64,000 nucleotides of DNA, taken from the NCBI GenBank assembly GCA_013350335.1, contig CM023532.1, positions 92,011,383 through 92,075,382 on the forward strand, read 5' to 3'. Under the pieces are notes generated by a model that was not told the origin of the DNA, did no database searches, and saw nothing but the letters and a program-made list of their open reading frames with translations. Below are positions 24,277 through 34,885 of this stretch, piece after piece. The translations under genes and the position numbers were made by a program. Every line of letters begins with the position of its first letter. Position 1 is the stretch's first letter. Source of the stretch: Chimonanthus salicifolius. Taxonomy: Eukaryota > Streptophyta > Magnoliopsida > Laurales > Calycanthaceae.

Positions 24277-26335
24277 TGTAATGCCCGCCCTTTTTTTTAA
24301 AAAAAAACTTATATCCTACACTTTGTAAATCCATTTAAAAACTATCATTTCCTCCATCATCTTCTATAATTCATAAATGTTTAATTCACCATTTTCATCC
24401 TTTAATACCCATTTGAAAATCACATACTATACTCCAAATTTTCAAACTTTAGAAAAACATTAACCATTGAGCATCTAAGAGCCCTAACCCCCATAGATCA
24501 CTAACCATGGGGTTCGGCCACCTTGTATGGCCGAACCCTATAGTTCCATGATTTCCTTTAAAATATCATACCTCCATTTGGATTTAAATCATCCATTTAC
24601 ATCACCATTTTCATTCCATCTAAACATCACATTCTATACCTTTACATCCTATTTAAAATCACCTATCTTAAATCATTTGCAAACTAATTATCATTAATCA
24701 TTCTCCACCATTTTAAACCTTCTAATCTTAATAAAATCATCAATTACTTAGCATTTAGGAAACCTAACCTTTTTCTCCATATTTTTCCATACTTCCATCA
24801 TCCATCATTTTATTTGCCACCATGGGGTTCGGCCATGCTACATGGCTGAACCCTATGGCCCAAAATTTCCTCCAAATTTTTTTTTATACAATCCCATGTT
24901 TAAAAATTTAATTACAAACCATCCCTAATCCATTACTTAATCCATTCCTCCATCTTATCCATTCATTATCCTACCATTGGATGGATTTTTCAATTCAAAG
25001 CCTATGATGGTTTGGCCACCATCCAATCCAATGAAATGGATTCCAAAACTTAAAACCCTAAAAATTAAATTTCTTGTTTAGAACATACTTACGATCTGAC
25101 GACTCCTCCAGTCTTTATCGCTCCCGTCAACTTCCTTGGCCTCCTTTCTTCTTCCTCTCCTTGTTTGATGGGCTAGATGAGCTTGATCAATGGTGGGACA
25201 TGTTTGGATCGGCTAAGGTAGATGGAGTTTAGGTTGAGAGAGAAAGATTATGGGGATGAGGAAGATGTTTCAAGGATCTTGATCTTGGGGTGGCCCAAGA
25301 CTTATCCTTTCCTTCTCTTTTCTTCTTCTTTCTTCTAAATTTTCTTCTAAGTTTTTCTTCTCTTTTGATACATGGAGGGACGGTTTTTGTGTGTGAGGAG
25401 AGATAGAGTGAAATGAGAGGGATTAGTTTGGAAGGAGATGGAGGTGGGTGGAGTAACCTAGACTCCACATTAATTTCCCCACCCACCAAGCATGGGCTAG
25501 CTTGACTTGGGTGGTGGTGGTTGAGACCCAACCACCAAGCATGGCTCCCATGTCCTCTTTGACTTGTTTATGTTGACCCTAATTAATCAACCTAATTAAT
25601 TAAGTTAAGTCCTCACTTAGGTTAATTAATTTCCATCCAATTTAATTCCATTAAATTATCTATATAATAAACCCACCCATGGTTGACCAAGTCAACCATG
25701 GTGGACGGCCCCCACCTATACCTACCCCACCCGCCACCTCACTTGATGAGGTGGAGGTGGGCCCCACTTGGCCATGTTATTTTAATTCCATTGATTTTAA
25801 CTTAGATAATTTTACAATAATTTTAATCAATTTAATTTACCTTAATCCACCTTAGTCTTCTTAAATTTATCCATGGTTGACCAAGTCAACCATGATGGTT
25901 GGTCCCACTTTTTCCTTGCTCCACACGCCACCTCAATTGGTGAGGTGGAGGTGGGCCCCATTTGGTCATACCATTTCATTTCATTACTAACTTAAGGGTT
26001 TTAATTCCAAATCACCCTTTTTAAATTAATTGGCCCACCATTGGGCCCACGGCCCAACCGATTATTTTCTACCCCTTTACCTTAGGGTTTGGACCAATTT
26101 TGATCCATTGGGTCCCACATGGTGATCGGGCCCACTTTGACTCAAATTGACTATCTTTGACCCAATTACTTCTCATTGACCCATTGAATGGATTTCATCC
26201 AATTTGTGGCCCAATTGGGCCATTCTTGGACCCTTGTCCCAAAGTTGATTCATTTGGCATTTTCATCACATCAAATTCCAAATTAAAATAATTAAATGTC
26301 CAATATATATTGCTTCGAAAATTCGGGCTATTACA
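24277..26335 (-). mobile_element. 3' LTR of the nested chromovirus, internally deleted
   Basis: Ends are TGTAATGCCCGCCC and GGGCTATTACA. It is 2059 bp against 3443 bp for the 5' LTR. The minisatellite and folded-block region is missing; the break lies in the T-run/A-run at 24291-24310. The stretch 24312-24815 is poorly matched in the 5' LTR. It keeps palindromes at 24510-24538 and 24825-24853. Confidence 0.88.
25677..25948. promoter_or_regulatory. Inverted W-box pairs and CCACCTCA hairpins
   Basis: Inverted TTGAC pairs with arms CCATGGTTGAC/GTCAACCATGG lie at 25677-25701 and 25871-25895. CCACCTCA/TGAGGTGG stems lie at 25734-25754 and 25928-25948, with different loops (CTTGA, ATTGG). They are near the sense-strand start of the 3' LTR. 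Their regulatory role is inferred. Confidence 0.5.
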
Positions 26336-26397
26336 ATAGAATCCTCTTTTGAAATTTTCGTCCCGAAAATTCGAGCGAAGTAGGGGTCCAAAACAAC

Positions 26398-27018
26398 TCA
26401 TGCAAAGAGCTCCTGGTAAGCGGTTTTCATCTCCGACTCAAGTTTCCAGGTGGTTTCTTCACTGCCATGTCGTTCCCATACCACCTTGACGAACTGAATG
26501 GCGCGGTTCCGTAGCACCCTTTGTTCGCTTCCAATAACTCTGACCGGCTTCTCCACATATGTCACATCGATTTGTACATCGATGTCTTGAACATTTATCA
26601 CATGGGAAGGATCAGGATTGTACTTTCTCAGCATGGACACATGAAATACATCATGTAGAGATGACAGCTGTGGAGGGAGCGCTAATTGATAAGCTACCCC
26701 TCCCACCCTCTTCAGTATTGGGAACGGCCCCACAAATCTAGGCGACAGTTTCCCTTTCTTCCCGAATCTCATGTGCCCCTTCCGTGGTGAGACTTTCAGA
26801 AATACCAAGTCTCCCACCTCAAACTCGAAGAACCTTCTCCTCTTGTCGGCATAGTTTTTCTGGCGGTTCTGTGCAGTGAGTAGATGTTGCCGTGTCAGCT
26901 TAATCTGTGCTGTAGTCTCTGCAACCAAATCCGGCCCAATCAATGCAGGTTTACCGGCCTCTGTCCAACACACTGGCGATCTACACGGTCTACCATACAA
27001 GGCCTCAAATGGAGCCAT
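26398..27018 (-). pseudogene. pol: Integrase C-terminus and chromodomain-like tail
   Basis: This 206-residue frame carries the end of the integrase core (APFEALYGRPCRSPVCW), the GPF/I-type C-terminal module (SPRFVGPFPILKRVGG, HDVFHVSMLRKY) and a chromodomain-like tail (VIGSEQRVLRNRAIQFVKV, then a W and ETTWKLE). Chromodomains steer chromovirus integration to marked heterochromatin. It is in frame with 27031-27387 but separated by a TAG where a glutamine codon is usual. The reading frame ends 62 bp before the LTR. Confidence 0.9.
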
Positions 27019-27030
27019 CTGAAGGCTTGC

Positions 27031-27387
27031 CTAGTAACTGTTATTGTAAGAGAACTCCACCAGTGGCAAATGATCCTCCCATCCGCCTTTGAAGTCTAGC
27101 ATGCATGCTCTCAGCATATCCTCTAGTGTCTGTATCGTTCTTTCTGACTGCCCATCAGTCTGTGGGTGAAATGCTGTGCTAGTTAATACGTCGGTCCCCA
27201 TAGCCGACTGCATGCCCTGCCATACTCGGCCTGTGAATCGTCCATCCCTGTCGGACACAATAGACCGGGGGATACCATGTAGCTTGATGATCTGTCGGAT
27301 GTACCGTCGACCCAAAGTCTCTGATGAATCTGTCATTTTGATGGGAAGAAATGTCCGGACTTGGTCAACTGGTCCACTATGACCCAT
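27031..27387 (-). pseudogene. pol: Integrase catalytic core fragment
   Basis: The DDE core inserts element cDNA into host DNA. Visible here are the second catalytic aspartate region ([15 protein letters not shown]), the [20 protein letters not shown] segment with the glutamate, and EFSYNNSY before a stop. The first residues before the [13 protein letters not shown] segment are out of frame because of a one-base shift near 27350. Confidence 0.88.
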
Positions 27388-27821
27388 ATCGCATCATTGC
27401 CCTTTGATGACCTTGGCAACCCTGTTACAAAGTCCATGGATATGTGTTCCCATTTCCATTCTGGTACCTGTAAGGGTATACGTAGGCCCGGTGGTTTCCG
27501 ATGTTCTGCTTTAACCTGCTGACAAGTTAGGCAGCAAGCGACAAAGGCTACCACATCTTTCTTTAGTCCATGCCACCAATAATGCCTCTTAAGATCATGA
27601 AACATTTTCGTGCTGCCCGGGTGGATAGAGAGTTTGGTTTGATGTGCTTCAATCAACAACTCTCTTCTGCAATTCTTAGGTACGTATGTCCTGCCTCGGA
27701 ACATAAGACCTTGTCCGGGTCGTAACTCCCACTCCGGTACAACCTCACCAGTAGACATCTTAGCCCAAATCTCCTCCACCTCTGGATCTGTCCGTTGCTC
27801 CCGTTCAATCTCAGAGACCAT
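27333..27821 (-). pseudogene. pol: Integrase N-terminus with HHCC zinc finger
   Basis: The frame holds the HHCC finger (EAHQTKLSIHPGSTKM to CCLTCQQVKAEH) and the first catalytic aspartate region ([28 protein letters not shown]). It ends by a frameshift into the core segment. A single in-frame stop at 27828-27830 separates it from the RNase H end. Confidence 0.88.
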
Positions 27822-27827
27822 GTTGGA

Positions 27828-28901
27828 TCATATGATCAGATTATATATGGTTCCATGATTATTGAGGTAGAGTTTAAATTCTCTGATGGTATTCAGTACC
27901 TCCCATTCCGTCCTGATCATGTTGGCTACTGTCGCATGTGACAAGCGGCTAAGGGCATCTGCCACTTTGTTCGCCTTGCCCGGATGATACTGAAGTGCGA
28001 ACTCATAATCCGCCAGATATTCCATCCATCTACGCTGTCTCATATTGAGTTCTTTCTGATCAAATAAGTACTTCAAACTTTTGTGATCCGAGAACACCTC
28101 AAACTTTTCACCATAGATGTAGTGTCTCCAGCTTTTGAGAGCGAAGACCACCGCTGCTAGTTCTAGATCATGTGTGGGATAATGGCGTTCATGAATTTTC
28201 AACTGTCTTGATCCGCACGCCACCACACGATTACTTTGACTGAGTGTACACCCCAGTCCCTCACCGAAGGCATCACGGTACACCTCATAATTTTTGCCTC
28301 TTTCCGGCAAGATCAGAATAGGAGCGGTCGTAAGCCTCTCCTTTAGCTCCTCAAATCTTTGATTGCACAGATTGGACCACTCAAACTTGACTCCTTTCTG
28401 AGTGAGTAGGGTAAGTGGAGCCGCAATCTTGGAGAAGTCCATGATGAATTTCCGATAGTAACCGGCCAATCCCAGAAAACTGTGGATCTCGGTCACATTT
28501 GTCGGCGCTTTCCATTCCTTGACTGTTGCTACCTTAGCCGGGTCCACGGCTGTACCTTCCTCTGATGTGATGTGCCCCAAGAAGTTGACTTTAGATAGCC
28601 AAAATTCGCATTTGCTGGCTTTGGCATACAATTGGTTCTTTCTCAAGGTGTCTAGGACTATCCGCAGGTGCTCGGCATGTTCCTTCTGACTTTTGGAGTA
28701 GATCAGGATGTCGTCAATAAATACGATCACAAACTGATCTAAGTAAGGATGGAATATCCTATTCATCAGATCCATGAACACCGCCGGTGCATTAGTAAGC
28801 CCAAACGGCATGACTACATACTCATATAACCCATACTGTGTCCTGAAGGCAGTCTTCTCTATGTCCTCCTCTCTAAGCCGAATTTGATGGTATCCGGACA
28901 T
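27828..28901 (-). pseudogene. pol: Reverse transcriptase and RNase H
   Basis: RT copies element RNA into DNA. Motifs: [32 protein letters not shown], the catalytic [10 protein letters not shown], and [16 protein letters not shown]. RNase H follows ([18 protein letters not shown] with the first acidic site, [41 protein letters not shown]). The usual first residue of the catalytic motif is Y/F, here F. The frame is joined to the upstream RT part by a one-base loss in a C-run near 28970. Confidence 0.92.
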
Positions 28902-29749
28902 CAGGTCAATCTTGGAGAAATGAGAGGAACCCCTAAGTTGATCAAACAGATCATCAATCCGGGGTAGGGGTACTTGTTCTTGACAGTCAGCTGATTTAAT
29001 TTCCTATAGTCCACACACATTCGTAGGGTACCGTCTTTATTTTTCACAAATAACACTGGGGCTCCCCATGCGGATGTACTGTTCCGAATGAAGCCTAGTC
29101 TGAGCAGTTCATCAATTTGCTTCATCAGCTCGGTCATCTCAGCTGGTACCATCCTATAATGGGGTAATGATACTGGAGCGGCGCCGGGGTATAATTTTAT
29201 TTCAAAGTCTATCTCCCTCTTGGGTGGCAAACCAGGGAGTTCTATTGGGAATACCTCGGCAAAATCTGCTACTACCGCCGGAAGTTCAACCATTGGTGCT
29301 TTATCTAGTCTGAGGTTGTTAAAGGCGAGATGGTTCAATTCCTCTTGCAGCCTTCTAGGGATACCCTGCCTGTCAGCGTGTACCACGTACCGCTTTCCCT
29401 CGGGTGACCAAAATATCACCCTACGAAGGTGGCAATCAATATGGGCCTGATATGTAGTCAACCAGTCCATGCCAAATATGACATCATATTCTGCCATATC
29501 GATTACTAAATAATTGAACTCGAATCTGAATCCCGCGAGTTCCGTGTTCAATGCCGTACATATTAGTCCTAATGATGTGTCTCCGACGGGGGATACAATG
29601 GTGAGTGATGTGAACAGGTTTTGTACTAGTGTACCCGTGGCAGATATGAATGCAGCAGATATGAATGAATGTGATGCCCCAGAGTCAAATAAAGTAACAG
29701 CATAGGAACTACCAATTACAGCCATACCTTGCATCACTGAACGGTCCAC
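28901..29749 (-). pseudogene. pol: Aspartic protease and N-terminal RT
   Basis: The protease active site is [12 protein letters not shown] near residue 20, and the flap region is [15 protein letters not shown]. The RT start follows ([56 protein letters not shown]). A frameshift at about 28970 ends the frame. It lies in the same frame as gag, separated by a TGA at 29777-29779. Confidence 0.9.
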
Positions 29750-29776
29750 TGCTACTGGAGATGGTATGGTAAAGAG

Positions 29777-30472
29777 TCATCCAGCTCCTGCAGGTTTTGG
29801 TGCCCGCCTCTCCTGATTGTATGTCTTGCCTCCCCGTGACAGAGTTGATCTAGTTGGAGGGCGGAAAGCACCCCTGGAGTTAGAGGGTCGGTTGATCTGT
29901 GGACAATCCCTCTTGAAGTGGTCTTGTTGGTCACACTGGTAACATGTGTTCCCACCTCGGGGAACCTGTGTGACTGGTGTTGATAAGGAGGGCTGATTGG
30001 GGCGGAAGCCCCCGGTAGATCCCGTGGAGGGTGAGGACCTACTAGGATTCGGGCGGAACTTCTTGTTGGGTTGGAATGTACCCCGCCCACCTTGCCCTCG
30101 GCGGTTGTCGAACCGCACTATCTCATTTAGTTCCCGTTCTGCGATGGTGGCCCTGCTAACCACCCCTGCCAGTGTGGGCTCTTTGAAAATGGTCACTCTA
30201 GTCTTGATGCTTGGCCGAAGGCCCCGTTCAAACTTGCGGGCCCTTCGGTGTTCAGTATCCACCATATAGAACCCATAGATAGACAGCTTAAGAAATTCTC
30301 TGTGATACTCCGCCACTGTCATGTTGCCTTGTACCAATGAGATGAAGGCTTCAGTCTGGCTCTCTCTTTCTTCCTCCAGAAAAAATTGTTCTAGGAAGGT
30401 GGCTGAGAACCACTCCCATGTCATGGGGATTCGTTCTCTTTCCGGTACCAGCGTTTGTTGCTTTTCTACCAC
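29777..30472 (-). pseudogene. gag: Gag, C-terminal part with zinc knuckle
   Basis: A retrotransposon Gag segment (MTWEWFSATFLEQFFLEEE, SLVQGNMTVAEYHREFLKL, RRARKFERGLRPSIKTRV) is followed by a basic RG-rich region and one CCHC knuckle, CYQCDQQDHFKRDCPQ, near residue 175. The usual glycine before the histidine is aspartate. An in-frame TAG (30479-30481) separates it from its N-terminal part. A TGA at the end replaces what is an arginine codon in the copy at 53240. Confidence 0.9.
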
Positions 30473-30478
30473 TTCCCA

Positions 30479-30885
30479 CTAACTACTGGCATCCTCGATT
30501 AGTTGGGATGTGGCCAGTAAGATCTTATCAGCAGGACTGGAAACCTGGAGCAAATTCAAGATTTGATTGATCCTCTTTAACCAGTGCTCAGCTCCCACAG
30601 CCCCTTCCTTTCCCTTGAAGTAGGGAGGGCGCTGTTGTTGGAAGTCCTTGACCATCTTCCGTTTACCGGAGTCGCTAGCGGTCACATTGCCGCTTGAGTG
30701 TTGTTGTAGAGCAGAAGTGATTGCCGCTTGAACTATGTCTTTCAACTCGGGAGGTATACCTTCTATATTTATACTATTTTGTCCCTCGGCTGTATGAGGT
30801 GTGGTTGTACTTCCTCGTCCTGACGAGGGGGTGTTATCTCTTTCTCTACCCGTGGGTTGCGGCGGGTTCTTCTTTTCGGCGGCAT
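30479..30885 (-). pseudogene. gag: Gag, N-terminal part
   Basis: A likely ATG start is at 30885 (MPPKRRTRRNPRV, basic). The frame shifts near 30780, then continues as PPELKDIVQAAITSAL, RPPYFKGKEGAVGAEHWLK and ATSQLIEDASS up to a TAG at 30479-30481. The copy at 52274-52552 ends with TAG at the same codon. Confidence 0.8.
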
Positions 30886-31292
30886 TTCCTAAGTCATCGA
30901 AAAATATTGACTTAGTTCCCTCATAATATTGGCATGTTCATAGTTTCAGAACAATTTTCCTAAGTATCAAATATTTCCTTCAATTTTGGGGGAGAATTAT
31001 CGATTAAGTATACTTCATTCTTGGGGGAAACTTCCTAAGTATCGAATATCGTTTCTTTCATTTGGGGAAAGTTGCCAAAGAAGCATACTTGGTTTGGGGA
31101 AAACTTCCCATCTATCTATGTTTGTCCATTTTTGTGGAATTGGGGGAAAATTTTCCTACGTTTGATAAATCCATCAATGTTATATTTATTGCACTTCCTT
31201 TACTATCATTTTCTTACGTCAAATGTGGCGTTCAGATTGAATGTTTTCAGTCTGACTCAATCGAAGTAGATTAATCCGGCCCCCGTGCAGCG

Positions 31293-31306
31293 GACTCCGA
31301 AAAGTC
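31293..31306 (-). other. Leader hairpin with UUCG loop
   Basis: On the minus strand GACTT-TTCG-GAGTC forms a 5-bp stem 94 nt inside the LTR end. Equivalent hairpins are at 40959-40972 and 50750-50763. It is a candidate packaging or priming signal (inferred). Confidence 0.6.
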
Positions 31307-31385
31307 GGTCAGTTGGGATTCTTAGCTGTCAGTGAGACATGCAACCGTCTTAATCTTACTTCGAACGATTCATTCTTTTGATTTC

Positions 31386-31397
31386 GCTATGATACCA
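31386..31397 (-). promoter_or_regulatory. Primer binding site, initiator-Met type
   Basis: Minus-strand TGGTATCATAGC lies two bases inside the 5' LTR end at 31400. It differs from the usual TGGTATCAGAGC by one base. Confidence 0.85.
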
Positions 31398-32091
31398 ACT
31401 GTAACGCCCGCCCCTTTTTTCACCTGTTTTCCGAAAATCAGATTCTATTTTTTTTTTGAAATAGAAGAGTGAGAGAGGGCGCGGACGCCACGACGCGAGT
31501 TAAGTCCGAGCTTCTAAAACCCGACCCTTAACTGGCCAACCCACGCGTGCGCGGAGCTAAGTCCACGAGAACGGTTCACGCGTAGGAAGTAAGCTCGTGG
31601 ATTATGATTATTGCGGAACATGATAATAGAGTCTATCCTGCCGGTTTTTAGATAGAAGGGAAGATACAACATTGAATTACCAAAATGCCCCTATGTTCAT
31701 ATTTATATCACAAAATATAATCGTCCATAAGTAACGTCCAAACCATCGCAAGAAATGTAAACTTATACAAGCCGACAAGCTAAGTTACTTTAAAATTACA
31801 TCTCCAAAATGTAAACGTAAATAAACTAAGACTGCGCTGCCCAAGCTCCTAAGCTTGGCTCCTGTCATGTCCACCGCTTCCGCCATCCCCTGCGTCATCA
31901 GCTAGGGTAGAAGTAGGGCGTTAGTCAACGCGCCCAGTAGGACTCCGAGTAGGGCTAGCACATGGATTAGTGATAACACATATACCGATAAAATAACATA
32001 TAACAAAATAAGCATGTGATGAATGTTATGCCATGGGTGCCTATGTCATGTGTCCCACCCATCATCCGTATGATCATACAATGTATTATCC

Positions 32092-32265
32092 CCATGTTTG
32101 CTTCTCGGTCGCCTCGACGGAGCATGGACTCCGGTTATAGCATAAGAGCTATCCCCATGTCTGATTCTCGGTCGCCCCGACGGAGCATGGACTCCGGTTA
32201 TGGCCCCTCAGCTATCCCCATGTTTGCTTCTCGGTCGCCCCGACGGAGCATGGACTTCGGTTTGT
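32092..32265. repeat. LTR minisatellite, three units of about 61 bp
   Basis: Units read ATCCCCATGTTTGCTTCTCG, then GTCGCCCCGACGGAGCATGG and ACTCCGGTTAT. The translated string SRSPRRSMDSG resembles an SR motif only by chance. Confidence 0.9.
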
Positions 32266-32854
32266 TTATTTTTTTCCGCCCATGCCATGCATGAGATGTA
32301 CGTGCATTATGCTATGTAGTATATAGATAAACCATAATTTTGATATACCATACATAGCCATATAATGCATGATGTTAAAATATAATCCATATGATTCATA
32401 ATTTAAAACTCATCATAAGATAAATCATAATCATAAATCCATCATAAGCCAAATCAAAATAATCAAAAATACCATCACATATCCATCGCTTACAAAAAGA
32501 TAGGAATCCTACCGAATACCGTGTAGCGTTCCATTACGTTTTCCGTTCGATAGTCCGGTCGCCGATCGCGTACCGTTTGCGACGTCCCAATACCTTATTA
32601 CATTTACCGAATTAGTCCATACGTTATCCATGATTAAATTCCTATCTGATCATGACCCTATATCCATTCAATGATCCTTTACAAGTTTATTAAAAATCGG
32701 TCCTTAACTTAGCCCATTATCCATTTGGTTAAAACACATACATAAATCCGATTTTGGCCATTTCAAATATTACATTGAGCGAGCCTAAAACGCAGCATCT
32801 ATACATTTCAATTAATCATTCATAATGCATTCGATTCCATGTCTAATCCACATA

Positions 32855-33362
32855 GGGTTCGGCCATGTACCATGACCAAACCCATGGTTCTTCAAAGTGG
32901 CTATAAATTATGGTTTTGCCACTCCTCTTCCATGTACATTTTGAATTCGTATTTGACCCATAAAATTGGGCCCATTTATAATTCCATAACATATCCAAAA
33001 TCAGCCACCTATTGTTTGATTTTGAAAAACATTTAACCCCATATGTCCTTTCACATTTTGGCCCTAAAGGTGCCCACAAAGGGATCATGGGTTCGGCCAT
33101 ACAGCATGGCCGAACCCATGGTACCTTATCTTCATTTTCTTGGGTCCATTTTACTCCCTTTAATCCAATCTCCAATGAAATTAAAACATCCATTTAAGTC
33201 CCCATTTTTCATCTTATTTAAATCATCACTTACATACTCATAAATCCATTTAAATTTGTCATCTCTTTCCATCATTTTCCATTCTTTTTACCTTCATTAA
33301 AAATCACTAACCTTCATTCATTTTGCCACCATGGGGTTCGGCCATGCTACATGGCCGAACCC
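32855..33362. repeat. Three palindrome copies
   Basis: Copies lie at 32855-32883 (right arm ATGACCAAACCC, decayed), 33089-33117 and 33334-33362 (both intact arms). Confidence 0.88.
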
Positions 33363-34185
33363 TATGGCCCAAAATTTCCTCCAATTTTTTTTTTATACAA
33401 TCCCATGTTTAAAAATTTAATTACAAACCATCCCTAATCCATTACTTAATCCATTCCTCCATCTTATCCATTCATTATCCTACCATTGGATGGATTTTTC
33501 AATTCAAAGCCTATGATGGTTTGGCCACCATCCAATCAAATGAAATGGATTCCAAAACTTAAAACCCTAAAAATTAAATTTCTTGTTTAGAACATACTTA
33601 CGATCTGACAACTCCTCCAGTCTTTATCGCTCCCGTCAACTTCCTTGGCCTCCTTTCTTCTTCCTCTCCTTGTTTGATGGGCTAGATGACCTTGATCAAT
33701 GGTGGGACATGTTTGGATCGGCTAAGGTAGATGGGGTTTAGGTTGAGAGAGAAAGATTATGGGGATGAGGAAGATGTTTCAAGGATCTTGATCTTGGGGT
33801 GGCCCAAGACTTATCCTTTCCTTCTCTTTTCTTCTTCTTTCTTCTAAATTTTCTTCTAAGTTTTTCTTCTCTTTTGATACATGGAGGGACGGTTTTTGTG
33901 TGTGAGGAGAGATAGAGTGAAATGAGAGGGATTAGTTTGGAAGGAGATGGAGGTGGGTGGAGTAACCTAGACTCCATATTAATTTCCCCACCCACCAAGC
34001 ATGGGCTAGCTTGACTTGGGTGGTGGTGGTTGAGACCCAACCACCAAGCATGGCTCCCATGTCCTCTTTGACTTGTTTATGTTGACCCTAATTAATCAAC
34101 CTAATTAATTAAGTTAAGTCCTCACTTAGGTTAATTAATTTCCATCCAATTTAATTCCATTAAATTATCTATCAAATAAATCCAC

Positions 34186-34457
34186 CCATGGTTGACCAAG
34201 TCAACCATGGTGGACGGCCCCCACCTATACCTACCCCACCCGCCACCTCACTTGATGAGGTGGAGGTGGGCCCCACTTGGCCATGTTATTTTAATTCCAT
34301 TGATTTTAACTTAGATAATTTTACAATAATTTTAATCAATTTAATTTACCTCTATCCACCTTAGTCTTCTTAAATTTATCCATGGTTGACCAAGTCAACC
34401 ATGATGGTTGGTCCCACTTTTTCCTTGCTCCACACGCCACCTCAATTGGTGAGGTGG
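34186..34457. promoter_or_regulatory. Inverted W-box pairs and CCACCTCA hairpins
   Basis: The same set as in the 3' LTR: inverted TTGAC pairs at 34186-34210 and 34380-34404, CCACCTCA stems at 34243-34263 and 34437-34457. Promoter function is inferred from position. Confidence 0.5.
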
Positions 34458-34847
34458 AGGTGGGCCCCATTTGGTCATACCATTTCATTTCATTACTAAC
34501 TTAGGGGTTTTAATTCCAAATCACCCTTTTTAAATTAATTGGCCCACCATTGGGCCCACGGCCCAACCGATTATTTTCTACCCCTTTACCTTAGGGTTTG
34601 GACCAATTTTGATCCATTGGGTCCCACACGGTGATCGGGCCCACTTTGACTCAAATTGACTATCTTTGACCCAATTACTTCTCATTGACCCATTGAATGA
34701 TTTCATCCAATTTGTGGCCCAATTGGGCCATTCTTGGACCCTTGTCCCAAAGTTGATCCATTTGGCATTTTCATCACATCAAATTCCAACTTAAATAATT
34801 AAATGTCCAATATATATTGCTTCGAAAATTCGGGCTATTACAGGTAG

Positions 34848-34885
34848 ATCTTAGTTTTTGTCAAAAAATTGACAAAGGGGGAGAT
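34848..34885 (+). promoter_or_regulatory. Copia internal remnant with polypurine tract
   Basis: The last 38 bp of the copia internal domain resume after the nested element and include GACAAAGGGGGAGATTG directly before the 3' LTR. Such a tract primes plus-strand DNA synthesis. Confidence 0.8.

Larger units (their letters stand above)
24277..34842 (-). mobile_element. Chromovirus (Tekay/Del-like Ty3/gypsy), TSD GGTAG
   Basis: The complete structure is: 5' LTR 31400-34842, primer site, leader, gag, protease, RT-RNase H, integrase with chromodomain-like tail, purine tract, 3' LTR 24277-26335. GGTAG is duplicated at 24272-24276 and 34843-34847. The shared 1.5 kb of the LTRs (24815-26335 and 33324-34842) differ at only about 1% of sites by eye, so this is one of the youngest insertions here. 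The ORFs are nevertheless interrupted several times. It lacks the zinc-knuckle ORF seen upstream of gag in the element at 47269. Confidence 0.93.
31400..34842 (-). mobile_element. 5' LTR of the nested chromovirus
   Basis: 3443 bp, TGTAACGCCCGCCCC to GGGCTATTACA. In sense order it holds inverted W-box pairs (34380-34404, 34186-34210), CCACC hairpins, three palindromes, a minisatellite, the GGGCGTT hairpin near 31916 and the outer stem ACGCGTG (31553-31559)/CACGCGT (31577-31583). Confidence 0.92.

Noticed and set aside
25229..25531. A 100-residue ORF found twice (also 33738-34040)
   Set aside because: The two copies lie in the two LTRs of one element, so conservation reflects recent duplication. 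The sequence is low-complexity, with no domain.
27828..27830. Programmed stop between RNase H and integrase
   Set aside because: A single TGA consistent with decay of an arginine codon, amid several other stops and frameshifts.
32016..32294. SRSPRRSMDSG repeats resembling an SR-rich protein
   Set aside because: Translation of the LTR minisatellite. There is no other protein feature.
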